Source: Croceicoccus marinus
GTDB taxonomy: Bacteria > Pseudomonadota > Alphaproteobacteria > Sphingomonadales > Sphingomonadaceae
Direction: 5' to 3'
Assembly: GCF_001661675.2 (NCBI RefSeq)
Contig: NZ_CP019602.1
Span: forward strand, 310,001 to 374,000
Length of the DNA: 64,000 nucleotides
Notes under the pieces: model-generated
What the model was told of the DNA's origin: nothing
The model's database searches: none
Seen by the model: the letters and a program-made list of their open reading frames with translations, nothing else
Made by a program: the position numbers and the translations under genes
In this document: positions 46,255 through 55,264 of the stretch, piece after piece
How the letters are laid out: each line of letters starts with the position of its first letter
Numbering within the stretch: position 1 is the stretch's first letter

Positions 46255-46821
46255 ATGGCTATCCGTGAAATTCTTGAAGTGCCGAACCCGCTGCTGAAGC
46301 GCGTGTCGGACCCGGTCGAAACCTTCGACGACGAGCTGAAGCAGCTGGTCGAGGACATGTTTGAGACGATGTACGACGCCCCCGGCATCGGCCTTGCGGC
46401 GATCCAGGTCGGCGTGCCGCTGCGGGTCCTGGTGATCGACCTGCAGCCCGACGATCCCGATGCGGAGGCCGAGGTCTGCAACCATGGCGGGCACGAACAC
46501 ACCCACCAGCCGACGAAGAAGGAACCGCGGATCTTCATCAATCCCGAGATCCTCGACCCGTCGGAAGAGGTGAAGGCCTATCAGGAAGGTTGCCTTTCGG
46601 TGCCCGAAATCTTCGCCGAGGTCGACCGCCCCGCCACCTGCCGCGTGCGCTGGCAGGACCTTGAGGGCACGACCCACGAAGAGGACATGGACGGGCTGAT
46701 GGCCGTGTGCATCCAGCACGAGATGGACCATCTGAACGGCATCGTCTTCATCGACCATCTGTCGCGCCTTAAGCGCAACATGGCGATGAAGAAGCTGCAG
46801 AAGATGCGCGCCGCGGCGTAG
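46255..46821 (+). CDS. def: Peptide deformylase with a His-rich loop
   Basis: 188 residues. The three PDF motifs are intact: GIGLAAIQVG (motif 1), EGCLSVPE (motif 2, metal Cys) and QHEMDHLNG (motif 3, metal His pair). It removes the formyl group from nascent proteins. Between the beta-strands ending VIDLQ and RIFINPEI there is an insert of about 25 residues containing CNHGGHEHTHQ (75-85), five His within nine residues. Most deformylases have only a short loop here, so this may be an extra metal-binding feature. Confidence 0.96.
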   Translation: MAIREILEVPNPLLKRVSDPVETFDDELKQLVEDMFETMYDAPGIGLAAIQVGVPLRVLVIDLQPDDPDAEAEVCNHGGHEHTHQPTKKEPRIFINPEILDPSEEVKAYQEGCLSVPEIFAEVDRPATCRVRWQDLEGTTHEEDMDGLMAVCIQHEMDHLNGIVFIDHLSRLKRNMAMKKLQKMRAAA

Positions 46822-46951
46822 TTTGTTCTAGTCACTCAGACGCCGGGCGCGGGCCATTCGGCCCGCTTGGCTTCCTCGCATAAGCTCGGACGCGCGTTCG
46901 CGTTTGCCGGTGTCGCTGCGCGCTCGGAGCTCTTGCCGACCGGTCTATGGA

Positions 46952-47359
46952 TCAGGCGCTGACCGCTTCGTCGTGCAGGTCTTCCATGGCGCCCTTGCAG
47001 TCGCGGGCGCATTCGCGGCACATCTGGGCACAGCGGCGACAATGGGCGTTGTCGTGCTTCTCGCATTCCTCGGCGCAGGTCTCGCAGGCCTTAACGCATA
47101 GCGCCAGCATCGCGCGGATCACGCTGCGATTCTCGTCCGTGCGGCGGCTGGCCACGCGATAGGTCGCCTCGCAGATGTCGCTGCAATCGCTGCACAGGCG
47201 GATGCAGCGCGTCATGTCCATTTCCTCGGCGCTGCAGGCATCGGCGCAGCTGTTGCAGATCGCCGCGCAATACATCGCGTGCTTGACCGCGGTGCCCAGC
47301 TTTTCGTTGTAATCGCTGCCGACGGAGGGGTGTTCGGAAATCATCTTCTGGATGGACAT
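46952..47359 (-). CDS. Cys-rich four-helix-bundle copper-binding protein
   Basis: 135 residues from the ATG at 47357-47359, preceded by AGGAG with seven-base spacing; an ATG two codons earlier sits too close to it. Seventeen cysteines occur, mostly as CxxxC, CxxC and CxxCxxxC along predicted helices (YCAAICNSCADAC, CIRLCSDCSDIC, CVKACETCAEEC, CRRCAQMCRECARDC). This is the DUF326/Csp pattern of copper-storage proteins. There is no signal peptide, so it is probably cytosolic like Csp3. It would hold Cu(I). No copper exporter or regulator lies nearby. Confidence 0.88.
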   Translation of the reverse strand: MSIQKMISEHPSVGSDYNEKLGTAVKHAMYCAAICNSCADACSAEEMDMTRCIRLCSDCSDICEATYRVASRRTDENRSVIRAMLALCVKACETCAEECEKHDNAHCRRCAQMCRECARDCKGAMEDLHDEAVSA

Positions 47360-47460
47360 TGGCATTCTCCTTTCCCCATCAGCGGCAAAGCGGGGGATAG
47401 GTTCCAAAATGATTGGGACGAGCGTTGCGCGCTCGCCGCCGTTCCGCCTATGTTCCCGGC

Positions 47461-48894
47461 ATGGATATACTTGCCCTTGTTCTTGTCATTGTCGCGCTGG
47501 CCGTGGGTGCCGCGCTGGGTTGGTTCTTCGGATCGCGGCCCGTGGCCGATTGGCGCGCGCGTCATGCGCAGCGCGATGCCGACGCGAAGGAACTGGACGA
47601 CAAGTTCCGCAGCGCAATCGCCGAACTCGCGACGATGAGCGAGCGGGCCGAACGTGCGGCCATGCTCGATGACGAGATCAGGGTCTTGCGGCAGGAGAGC
47701 GACGGGATGCGCGTGAAGATCGCCGAGGCGGCGCGCGACCGGCACAACCTTGCCGAGCGCGAGAAGCTGCTGGTCGAGGCGCGCGAGGTGCTGGGCAAGG
47801 AATTCGAGGCACTGGGCAACAAGGCGCTGGAAGGCGCGCAGACCCGCTTCCTCGAACGCGCGAACGAGCGGTTCGAGGCGAGCGAGAAGGCCAATGCGGA
47901 GAAGATCCGCGCGCTGCTGTCGCCGGTGGGCGAGCGGCTGGACAACTATCGCAAGCAGGTCGAGGATCTGGAAGCGAGGCGCGTCGATGCGTTCGGCCAG
48001 CTGTCCGGCCTGATCGAGGGGATGCGCAAGGGCCAGGAAGACGTGCGGCGCGAGGCTGCGCGGCTGGGCAATTCGCTTCGCAATGCGCCCAAGGCGCGCG
48101 GCCGCTGGGGCGAGCAGCAGCTGAAGAACGTGCTCGAGCACTGCGGGCTCGCCGAGCATACCGATTTCCACCTCGAACATTCGATCGATACCGAGGATGG
48201 CCGCCTGCGCCCCGACGCGATCGTGCGCATTCCGGGCCAGAAGATGTTGGTGATCGACGCCAAGGTGTCGCTGAACGCCTATCAGTCCGCGTTCGAGGCC
48301 GAGACCGACGAGGCGCGCGAGACGGCTCTGGCGCAGCACGCGGCATCCATGCGGACCCATGTCCAGCAGCTGGGCGCGAAGGCGTATCAGAGCCAGTTCG
48401 AGGAAGCGCCCGACTATGTCGTGATGTTCGTGCCGGGCGAGCATTTCGTGGCCGCCGCGCTGGAAACCGATCCGACCTTATGGGACTTCGCATTTGCGAA
48501 GGGCGTGCTGCTGGCGACGCCGACGAACCTCGTGGCTATTGCACGGACCGTCGCACAGGTCTGGCGGCAGGACGGGCTGGCGAAGGAGGCGAAGGAGATC
48601 GGACGCATGGGCGGCGAGCTGTACGACAGGCTGGCCGTCGCGGCCGAGCATATGAAGCGCGTCGGGTCCGGACTGGAAACGGCTGTCAATAATTACAACA
48701 AGTTCGTGGGTTCGTTCGAACGCAACGTACTGTCCGCTGGCCGCCGCCTGAAGGACAAGCATATCGAGATCGGCAAGCGCGAGATTGACGATGTCCCGCA
48801 GGTGGAGAGTTCTCCGCGCTATGGTCACAGCGATGTGCCTGTCTTGCCTAAGGGCGATAATGCTGCAATTGCACAGGCTTCGCCCCAGGACTGA
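47461..48894 (+). CDS. rmuC: DNA recombination protein RmuC
   Basis: 477 residues from the ATG at 47461. An N-terminal membrane helix (LALVLVIVALAVGAALGWFF) is followed by a long coiled coil (about 35-180, Glu/Ala/Arg-rich). The RmuC domain follows: GRWGEQQLKNVLEHCGL, VIDAKVSLNAYQSAFEA, FVPGEHFVAAALETDPTLWDFA and VLLATPTNLVAIARTV. The fold is nuclease-like and the family limits recombination at inverted repeats. It is followed by a lipoprotein gene 25 bases away. Confidence 0.93.
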   Translation: MDILALVLVIVALAVGAALGWFFGSRPVADWRARHAQRDADAKELDDKFRSAIAELATMSERAERAAMLDDEIRVLRQESDGMRVKIAEAARDRHNLAEREKLLVEAREVLGKEFEALGNKALEGAQTRFLERANERFEASEKANAEKIRALLSPVGERLDNYRKQVEDLEARRVDAFGQLSGLIEGMRKGQEDVRREAARLGNSLRNAPKARGRWGEQQLKNVLEHCGLAEHTDFHLEHSIDTEDGRLRPDAIVRIPGQKMLVIDAKVSLNAYQSAFEAETDEARETALAQHAASMRTHVQQLGAKAYQSQFEEAPDYVVMFVPGEHFVAAALETDPTLWDFAFAKGVLLATPTNLVAIARTVAQVWRQDGLAKEAKEIGRMGGELYDRLAVAAEHMKRVGSGLETAVNNYNKFVGSFERNVLSAGRRLKDKHIEIGKREIDDVPQVESSPRYGHSDVPVLPKGDNAAIAQASPQD

Positions 48895-48919
48895 AACGGA
48901 CTACGGACTAGAAGACTCG

Positions 48920-49639
48920 ATGAAACTCCAGATTGCTGGACTGTGCAGCCTTGCCCTGCTTGTGACTGCCTGCGGGGAAAGCCCCGCCGACGAAGCCCCC
49001 TCCACCGAACCGACTGCCCCCGCCAGCGAAGCGCCTTCGCTGGCCAATGCCGTCGCCTCGGCCGAAGGGCCGTTCGCGCCCAAGGACGATTGCGGCGAGC
49101 TTTATGGCTTCGACAGCTTCCGCGGCCAGCTTCGCCGCGCGATCACTTTCCAGAACACTGAGAGCCTTGCCGCGCTGGTCGATCCGGACGTCAGGCTCGA
49201 CTTTGGCGGCGATGGCGGCATCGACGCGCTGAAGACGCGCCTTGCCGACGATCCCTCGCTGTGGAGCGAGATGAGCGATGCCATAGCGCTGGGCTGCAGC
49301 GCCGAGGACGAGACGGCCGTGACGATGCCCTGGGCCTTCGCCAACCTGCCGGATGGCGCCGAGGCGACCTCGACCTATCTGGTGACGGCGAATGATGCGC
49401 CCGTCCGTGCAGAGGCCGGCGAGACCGCGGCCAGCAATGGCGCGATCAGCTGGGATCTTGTCAAGCTGGCAGGCGATGCCCCGGCAGAAGGTGCTGAATA
49501 CGTCGAGGTCAGCACCCTCGACGATGCGACCAGCGGCTTCGTCGCGGCGCAAAGCCTGCGGCCGATTACCGATTACCGCATCCTGGCCAATCGCGGTGAC
49601 GATGGCTGGAAGGTCACCGCCTTCGTCGCGGGCGACTGA
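48920..49639 (+). CDS. Lipoprotein, unknown function
   Basis: 239 residues from the ATG at 48920. The lipoprotein signal has lipobox LLVTAC (Cys 18). A Pro/Ser/Glu-rich linker follows (about 20-50), then a domain with two cysteines (DDCGELYGF and ALGCSAED) that could form a disulfide. The C-terminal half looks like a small SH3-type beta domain (APVRAEAGETAASNG, YRILANRGDDGWKVTAF). I do not recognise the family. It probably sits on a periplasmic membrane face. A terminator follows. Confidence 0.7.
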   Translation: MKLQIAGLCSLALLVTACGESPADEAPSTEPTAPASEAPSLANAVASAEGPFAPKDDCGELYGFDSFRGQLRRAITFQNTESLAALVDPDVRLDFGGDGGIDALKTRLADDPSLWSEMSDAIALGCSAEDETAVTMPWAFANLPDGAEATSTYLVTANDAPVRAEAGETAASNGAISWDLVKLAGDAPAEGAEYVEVSTLDDATSGFVAAQSLRPITDYRILANRGDDGWKVTAFVAGD

Positions 49640-49656
49640 TCCGGCCTTGCCGATAG

Positions 49657-49695
49657 CGCGCCGGGCGGGTCATCTGCCCGGCGCGTATTTCTTTT
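49657..49695 (+). terminator. Intrinsic terminator after the lipoprotein gene
   Basis: CGCGCCGGGC (49657-49666) pairs perfectly with GCCCGGCGCG (49676-49685), nine-base loop, followed by TATTTCTTTT. It lies between two convergent genes and ends four bases before the methyltransferase stop. Confidence 0.85.
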
Positions 49696-49698
49696 AAA

Positions 49699-50496
49699 TC
49701 AGCGCAGCGCCGCCAGCGCTTCATAGGCCAGCACGGCCCCGGCCACGGCGGCGTTCAGGCTGTCGGCGCGGCCCAGCATCGGGATGGTGACGCGCAGGTC
49801 GCATGCCATCTCGTACCCCTCGGGCAGACCGCGCGATTCGTTGCCGACCAGCAGGAAGCAGGGCGCCGCATAGGGCGCGCCGCGATAATCGACCGCATCG
49901 CGCAGCGACGCGGCGACCAGCTGGCCTCCGGCTCCGCCGCGCAGCCACGGCAGGAATTCCTCCCACCGGGCCAGTGCAAGCGGCACGGTGAAGATCGCGC
50001 CCATGCTGGCGCGCACCGCTTCGACCGAGAACGGATCGGCGCAATCGTCGATCAGCACCAGCCCGCCCGCGCCCACCGCGTCGGCAGTGCGCAGCATGGT
50101 TCCCAGATTGCCCGGATCGCGCAGCGCCTGCGCCGCCAGGAACAGCGGCGCGGCCGTGCGGTCCAGCCGGTCCAGCCCGGTATCGAACTCGCCAAACACG
50201 CCGCAGACCGCCTGCGGATTGTCCTTGCCGGTGATCTTGGACAGGGCGGCTTCCGACATGGCCAGAACCTCGCCGCCCGCATCCTCGACCGCCGCGATCA
50301 GCGTATCGAGCAGCGGGTGCGGATCGCGCCCCTCGGCCATGGCCAGCATCTGCGGCAGGCGGCCGCTTTCGCGCGCATCGGTCAGCAGGCGCAGCCCCTC
50401 GGCCAGGAACACGCCTTCGCGCCGCCGGTGCTTCTTGTCGCGCAGCGAGCGCAGATATTTGACGGTGGGATTGGACAGGCCGCTGATGGTCTTCAT
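49699..50496 (-). CDS. SpoU/TrmH-family RNA 2'-O-methyltransferase
   Basis: 265 residues from the ATG at 50494-50496; a TTG six codons upstream has no clear ribosome-binding site. The N-terminal substrate-binding domain has KYLRSLRDKKHRRREGVFLAEG. The SPOUT knot has the three motifs ALRDPGNLGTMLRTADAVG, LLVGNESRGL and PMLGRADSLNAAVAGAVLAYE. It methylates ribose in rRNA or tRNA using SAM; the target is unknown. It lies 34 bases downstream of ptsH. Confidence 0.9.
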   Translation of the reverse strand: MKTISGLSNPTVKYLRSLRDKKHRRREGVFLAEGLRLLTDARESGRLPQMLAMAEGRDPHPLLDTLIAAVEDAGGEVLAMSEAALSKITGKDNPQAVCGVFGEFDTGLDRLDRTAAPLFLAAQALRDPGNLGTMLRTADAVGAGGLVLIDDCADPFSVEAVRASMGAIFTVPLALARWEEFLPWLRGGAGGQLVAASLRDAVDYRGAPYAAPCFLLVGNESRGLPEGYEMACDLRVTIPMLGRADSLNAAVAGAVLAYEALAALR

Positions 50497-50529
50497 GGGC
50501 TCGGGCTTTGCCAAAGGGAGAGCCTGCGC

Positions 50530-50850
50530 TCAATCCTCTCCGAAACGATCCTCGACCAGCGTGACCAGTCTTTCCATCGCTTCGCCGGCAGCGGGGCCGG
50601 AAGTGCGGATCTCGATCTCGTCGCCCTTGGCGGCGCCCAGCATCATCAGGCCCAGGATGGAGCCGCCCGCAGCCTCGTTCCCGTCGCGCGCGACGCGGAC
50701 CACCGTGCCTTCGGGCAATGCCGCCACCGCGCCCACGAATTTCGCGCTGGCGCGGGCATGCAGGCCCCGGCGATTGGCGATCGTCACCTTGCGGACCAGC
50801 ATGTCCGGCGCGCCGCTTTTATTGGCGGAAGGGGCGCCGGAATCGCTCAC
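50530..50850 (-). CDS. ptsH: Phosphocarrier protein HPr
   Basis: 106 residues, with about 17 extra N-terminal residues compared with classical HPr (an internal ATG at Met 17 is possible). The phosphorylatable His is in NRRGLHARASAKF (His 31). The regulatory Ser, target of HPr kinase, is in AGGSILGLMMLG (Ser 64). It overlaps the EIIA gene by four bases. With HPr kinase nearby it is part of a regulatory PTS rather than sugar transport. Confidence 0.93.
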   Translation of the reverse strand: MSDSGAPSANKSGAPDMLVRKVTIANRRGLHARASAKFVGAVAALPEGTVVRVARDGNEAAGGSILGLMMLGAAKGDEIEIRTSGPAAGEAMERLVTLVEDRFGED

Positions 50851-51251
50851 GCGTCCTGGCCCAGGAATTCGGAAGCGACGGTGATATAGTTGCGCCCGGC
50901 ATCGCGTGCGGCGACGACGGCATCGGTCACGCTCATCTCCATGCGCGCGCCGGCCAGGCGGATCAGCATCGGCAGGTTGATGCCGGCGATCACCTCGACC
51001 TCGCCCGTGCGCAGCAGCGAGATCGCCAGGTTCGACGGCGTGCCGCCGAACAGGTCGGTCAGCATGATGACGCCCGCGCCGTCGTTCACTTCGCTGATGG
51101 CGTCGGCGATTTCGCTGCGCCGCGCTTCCATGTCGTCGTTCGGGCCAATGCAGACCGGAACGATCCGGTCCTGCTTGCCCACCACGTGTTCCATGGCAGC
51201 GACGAATTCCCGCGCCAGGTCACCATGGGTTACCAGGATGAGGCCAATCAT
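50847..51251 (-). CDS. PTS EIIA component, mannose type
   Basis: 134 residues. The active His is in LILVTHGDLA (His 9). The family pattern follows with VIMLTDLFGGTPSNLA and INLPMLIRLA. EIIA-Man-type proteins in alphaproteobacteria usually act without a permease and take phosphate from HPr for regulation. It overlaps ptsH in a four-base ATGA. No EIIBC or EI gene is in the window. Confidence 0.93.
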   Translation of the reverse strand: MIGLILVTHGDLAREFVAAMEHVVGKQDRIVPVCIGPNDDMEARRSEIADAISEVNDGAGVIMLTDLFGGTPSNLAISLLRTGEVEVIAGINLPMLIRLAGARMEMSVTDAVVAARDAGRNYITVASEFLGQDA

Positions 51252-51404
51252 GTCAGTCCTTCTAAACAGCCAAAACCCACTATGGCCTCACCCAAATTTA
51301 CGCCGCCTTGCTGACGTGCGCTTTTCTTGCCAGCGTGTTTTCCGGCCGGATCGTCCCGGCCCGTGGCCCTGCTCGATCCGACATTGCGCCGACGTCAACA
51401 AAGG

Positions 51405-52370
51405 TTACCCCGCGCGGGAGCCGCCTTCGACCAGATCACTTGCACCGATGTCAAGATTGCGATGCAGCACGCCGGGATTGTGTCCCGTTTTGCGCAACTC
51501 GTGCGCCATGCTTTCCGCGCTGAAGACCGAGCGATGCTTGCCGCCCGTACAGCCGAAAGCGATATGGAGATAGCTTTTTCCCTGCGCTTCGTAGAGCGGG
51601 ACCAGCGACAGCACCAGGTCGCGGATGCGGCCGAAGCTTTCCTGCCAGGCGGGATCGGCGGCGATATGGCTGGCGACCGGCGCGTCGCGGCCCGTCAGCG
51701 GGCGCAATTCGTCGACCCAGTGCGGATTGTCGAGGAAGCGCATGTCGAACACCAGATCGGCAAGCGGCGGCATGCCGCGCGCGAAGCCGAAGCTGGACAC
51801 TGTGATCGTCATCCCCTGCGGCGCGCTGGGGGCGAACAGCTCGCGGATCGTGCGGCCGAGATCGTTGGTCGAGAAGCTGGTGGTGTTGACCACCACGTCC
51901 GCCCAGCGGCGCAGCGGTGCCATCAGCTCGCGTTCGGCGGCAATGCCGGCCGCCACGGGCCGGTCGCCCGCCAGCGGATGGCGGCGGCGCGTCTCGTTAT
52001 AGCGGCGCTCGAGTTCTTCGGATCCGCAGTCGAGGAACAGCGTGGACAACGCGATGTCCACGCGCCGGGCCAGCGCATCGACCTCGGCGATCACGCGCTG
52101 CGGGTCGAATCCGCGGGTGCGCGAATCGAAGCCGATCGCCAGCGGATGGCTTTCCGCCGAATTGCGGTCGTGGCCGGGACCGGGCGCGGTCGAGACCAGG
52201 CGCGGCAGCAGGCGCACGGGAAAATTGTCGACCGGCTCCCAGCCCAGATCCTCCAGCGCGCGCAAGGCTGTCGTCTTGCCCGCGCCCAGCAGGCCCGTGA
52301 CCAGCAGGATGCGCGTCTGCTTCGCGGCGTCGCCGTCGTCGTCGCGGGGTCGGGGCGAGTCGCTCGTCAT
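51405..52370 (-). CDS. rapZ: RapZ (YvcJ) family nucleotide-binding protein
   Basis: 321 residues. The P-loop reads GLLGAGKTT (26-34), where most RapZ proteins have GxSGSGKS. It continues with ALEDLGWEPVDNFPV, FLDCGSEELERRYNETRRRHPL, and the C-terminal block FGFARGMPPLADLVFDMRFLDNPHW plus IAFGCTGGKHRSV, the RNA/metabolite-binding domain. In E. coli RapZ controls GlmZ RNA and cell-wall precursor synthesis; in other bacteria it links to PTS. The position between HPr kinase and EIIA fits PTS signalling. It overlaps hprK by four bases. Confidence 0.93.
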   Translation of the reverse strand: MTSDSPRPRDDDGDAAKQTRILLVTGLLGAGKTTALRALEDLGWEPVDNFPVRLLPRLVSTAPGPGHDRNSAESHPLAIGFDSRTRGFDPQRVIAEVDALARRVDIALSTLFLDCGSEELERRYNETRRRHPLAGDRPVAAGIAAERELMAPLRRWADVVVNTTSFSTNDLGRTIRELFAPSAPQGMTITVSSFGFARGMPPLADLVFDMRFLDNPHWVDELRPLTGRDAPVASHIAADPAWQESFGRIRDLVLSLVPLYEAQGKSYLHIAFGCTGGKHRSVFSAESMAHELRKTGHNPGVLHRNLDIGASDLVEGGSRAG

Positions 52371-52840
52371 CGCGGGTGGCTATCGCGCACTGCGGGCAGA
52401 ATCGGAAGCCCGTGCACCTTCATCGCCCATTCCGCGCGCAGCCCCAGCACCGGCGTATCGGGCCAGAGCGCCAGCGAGGGAACCGGAAGGCCGCAGATAT
52501 TCTTGCTGCCCGCTTCTTCGACATGGCGGGGGGCGCCGTGCGTCAGGGTCACGGCCAGCGCCACGGGCGCGGGGACCGCCTGCATGGTGACGATCCCGAC
52601 ATTGCGAATCTCGACCATTCCGCGGGTGTTGGGATGGGGGAAGGCCCATAGCACGCCGCCCACATCGGCCAGCATCACCCCATCGTCGCCCACCAGCACG
52701 CCGCCGCGATCGATCAGCGCCAGCGCCAGGCTGGTCTTGCCGCTGGCGGGCTCGCCCTCGATCAGCAGGGCGCGCCCGTCCAGCGCGACGACGCTGGCCT
52801 GATAGGCGGCGGCGTGATCGGGGACGGGGACGAGGGTCAT
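52367..52840 (-). CDS. hprK: HPr kinase/phosphorylase, short alphaproteobacterial form
   Basis: 157 residues, corresponding only to the C-terminal catalytic domain of Gram-positive HprK. The P-loop is IEGEPASGKTSLALALID (28-45). LVGDDGVML carries the metal and catalytic Asp. EIRNVGIVTM is the family signature. It phosphorylates the Ser of HPr. It overlaps chvG and rapZ by four bases each, so all are translated from one message. Confidence 0.9.
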   Translation of the reverse strand: MTLVPVPDHAAAYQASVVALDGRALLIEGEPASGKTSLALALIDRGGVLVGDDGVMLADVGGVLWAFPHPNTRGMVEIRNVGIVTMQAVPAPVALAVTLTHGAPRHVEEAGSKNICGLPVPSLALWPDTPVLGLRAEWAMKVHGLPILPAVRDSHPR

Positions 52841-54486
52841 GACTTGGCGTCTCCTTCCAGCGCGGGGAGGGTGATGACGAAGACCGCCCCGCTTGCGCCA
52901 TCCGCGCGCCCGCGCACGGCCAGCGTGCCGCCATGACCGGTCACGATGGAGCGCGCGATGGCCAGGCCCAGGCCCGAGTGCTTGCCGAAGCTCTCCGGTT
53001 CGGGCCGGTGCGAGTGGAAGCGTTCGAATACCGCCTCGCGCTCTTCCTCGGCGATGCCGGGGCCGTCGTCGGTGACGGTGATCTCGACCGTGTCGCCAAG
53101 GTCGCGGAACGCGATGGCGATGCGACCGCCATGGGGCGAGAAGCTGGCCGCGTTGTCGACCAGGTTTTCGAAAACGCGCTCTAGCTGGGCTTCGTCGCCG
53201 CGCACCATGGTGGCGCTGGTGGGCGCGCTTTCGACCGTGAATTGCAGGTCGCGTTCGGCGCTGATGCGCGCGGCGGCGGTGCGCCCGCCGATGACATTGC
53301 GGGCCAGCGCCAGCAGGTCCACCGGCTCGAACGAGGCGCGCGACAGTTCGGCGTCGAGGCGGCTTGCCTCGGCGATTTCGGTGATCAGCCGGTCGATGCG
53401 CCGCAGGTCGGCCTGCGCGATCTCGGCCAGCTGGTGGCGCAGCGATGGGTCATCCACCGTTTCCAGCGTGTCCAGCGCGCTGCGCAGGGACGCCAGCGGG
53501 TTCTTCAGCTCGTGGCTGACATCGGCGGCAAAGGCCTCGCCCGCGTCGATGCGGTCGCGCAGCGCCTGCGTCATGTCGGACAGCGACCGGGCCAGCGTGC
53601 CGATCTCGTCCTGGCGCTCGGGCAGGCGGGGGATGACCACATCGCGCTCGCGCCCGGCGCTGACCCGGGTGGCGGCGCGCGACAGCGTGCGGACCGGCTG
53701 GACGATCGTGCGGGCCAGGAACAGCGACAGCTGGATCGAGAAGATCACCGCCAGCGCCAACAGGACCAGCAAGGTCTGGCGCGCGGCGCGGATCGCGACG
53801 GTGATGTCGGTCGCGTTGCGCATGGTCAGCAGGGTCTCACCCTGCGCGCCATAGGGCGCGGCGGCGGTGATGACCGGCGTGCGGTCGGGCGCATAGCGCA
53901 GCATCACCGTACCCGCGCGCGCTTGTTCGGCGACGAACACCTCGGGCCACTGCGATTTGGTGGCGGGTTCGGCGTCGTCCTCAGGGTCGTATCGCGAGAC
54001 TGGCGGGGCCATGACCAGAAAGTCGACGATGCGGTCCATCGTGCGCGCCAGCGTATGGGTCCAGTCCTGCTGGTCGGGATCGGCGAAGAAGAAGGCTGGC
54101 TCGCCCACCACGAAGCTGTCGGTCTGCAGCGCGCCCTGCGAATCGAAGGTGCGCAGCCGCAGCCGCTGCTGGTCGCCGATGCGGGCAAGCAGCGCGGCAT
54201 GCTCGCTGGCGGGTGCCTCGGCCAGCGCGTTGGCGATGATCTCGACCTCGGACCGGGCGAGGCGCGAGCGTTCGGCGACAAGCTGCTTGCGATTGGTGTC
54301 GAGCACGAACAACCCGCCCAATACCAGCCCGACGATCAGCAGGTTGACCGCAAGGATGCGCGTGGTGAGCGAGAAGCGCCGCGTCCAGAAGAGCGGATCG
54401 GGGGCATTGCCTGCGCCGGGTTCTGCGGCACCGGAGTCGCGCGCGCCGGATTTGCCCGCAGCGGAATGGGCCGTCTCGCCCGGCAC
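52837..54486 (-). CDS. chvG: Sensor histidine kinase ChvG
   Basis: 549 residues from a GTG at 54484-54486, chosen because CAGGAG lies six bases before it. Upstream codons overlap chvI and are unlikely. Two membrane helices (about 38-60 and about 240-262) flank a periplasmic sensor of about 180 residues. HAMP follows, then the H-box AFAADVSHELKNPLASLRSAL, N-box ENLVDNAASF, and G-boxes DDGPGIAEEE and GLGLAIARSIV. ChvG responds to acid or envelope conditions in Rhizobiales and phosphorylates ChvI. It is between chvI and hprK. Confidence 0.92.
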   Translation of the reverse strand: MPGETAHSAAGKSGARDSGAAEPGAGNAPDPLFWTRRFSLTTRILAVNLLIVGLVLGGLFVLDTNRKQLVAERSRLARSEVEIIANALAEAPASEHAALLARIGDQQRLRLRTFDSQGALQTDSFVVGEPAFFFADPDQQDWTHTLARTMDRIVDFLVMAPPVSRYDPEDDAEPATKSQWPEVFVAEQARAGTVMLRYAPDRTPVITAAAPYGAQGETLLTMRNATDITVAIRAARQTLLVLLALAVIFSIQLSLFLARTIVQPVRTLSRAATRVSAGRERDVVIPRLPERQDEIGTLARSLSDMTQALRDRIDAGEAFAADVSHELKNPLASLRSALDTLETVDDPSLRHQLAEIAQADLRRIDRLITEIAEASRLDAELSRASFEPVDLLALARNVIGGRTAAARISAERDLQFTVESAPTSATMVRGDEAQLERVFENLVDNAASFSPHGGRIAIAFRDLGDTVEITVTDDGPGIAEEEREAVFERFHSHRPEPESFGKHSGLGLAIARSIVTGHGGTLAVRGRADGASGAVFVITLPALEGDAKS

Positions 54487-54553
54487 CGGATACTCCTGCT
54501 CATCATCCGGGGCGGGCGGACCGCGCGGCACCTGCGCGCCGGGATGATGCGGA

Positions 54554-55264
54554 TCAGTCCCCCGCAAAGCTGTAGCCCGCGCCATAGAGCGTCGAGATGC
54601 CGGTGAATTCCCTGTCGACCTGCCGGAACTTGCGGCGCAGGCGCTTGATATGGCTGTCGATGGTGCGGTCGTCGACGAAGACGTCGTCCTGATACGCTGC
54701 ATCCATCAGCTGGTTGCGCGTCTTCACCACGCCCGGCCGCTGGGCCAGCGCCTCGAGGATCAGGAACTCGGTCACCGTCAGCGACACCGGATGGCCGTCC
54801 CAGGTGACGCGGTGGCGCTCCGGCTCCATCGTCAGGCGGCCGCGGGTGGTCAGCTCGGCGGGGGGCTGGCTGGTGTCGCCCGACAGCCGGTTCATCACCA
54901 GCTCCTCGCGCCGCAGCAGCGCGCGGATGCGCGCGATCAGCAGGCGCTGGCTGAAGGGCTTGGCGATATAGTCGTCCGCGCCCATCGCCAGGCCCAGCGC
55001 CTCGTCCTGCTCGTCGGTCTTTGACGTGAGGAAGATGACCGGAAGCGAAGATCTCTCACGCAAGCGGCGCAGCAGTTCCAGCCCGTCCATGCGCGGCATC
55101 TTGATGTCGCACACGGCAAGGTCAGGCGGATTTTCGATCAGTGCTTCCAGCGCGGCGGAGCCGTCTGAATAGACCCGCGTGTCGAACCCCTCTGCCTGAA
55201 GGGCGATCGAGAGGCCGGTCAGGATATTTCGATCATCGTCCACCAGGGCGATAACATGCGCCAT
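54554..55264 (-). CDS. chvI: Response regulator ChvI
   Basis: 236 residues from the ATG at 55262-55264, preceded by AAGG. The receiver has acidic DDD (9-11), the phospho-Asp in [12 protein letters not shown] (Asp 53), the switch Thr and Lys in FLTSKTDE. The OmpR-type winged helix has [26 protein letters not shown] and [12 protein letters not shown]. Stop is 67 bases before the chvG start. It is divergent from pckA, which suggests that ChvI may control the shared region. Confidence 0.94.
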   Translation of the reverse strand: MAHVIALVDDDRNILTGLSIALQAEGFDTRVYSDGSAALEALIENPPDLAVCDIKMPRMDGLELLRRLRERSSLPVIFLTSKTDEQDEALGLAMGADDYIAKPFSQRLLIARIRALLRREELVMNRLSGDTSQPPAELTTRGRLTMEPERHRVTWDGHPVSLTVTEFLILEALAQRPGVVKTRNQLMDAAYQDDVFVDDRTIDSHIKRLRRKFRQVDREFTGISTLYGAGYSFAGD

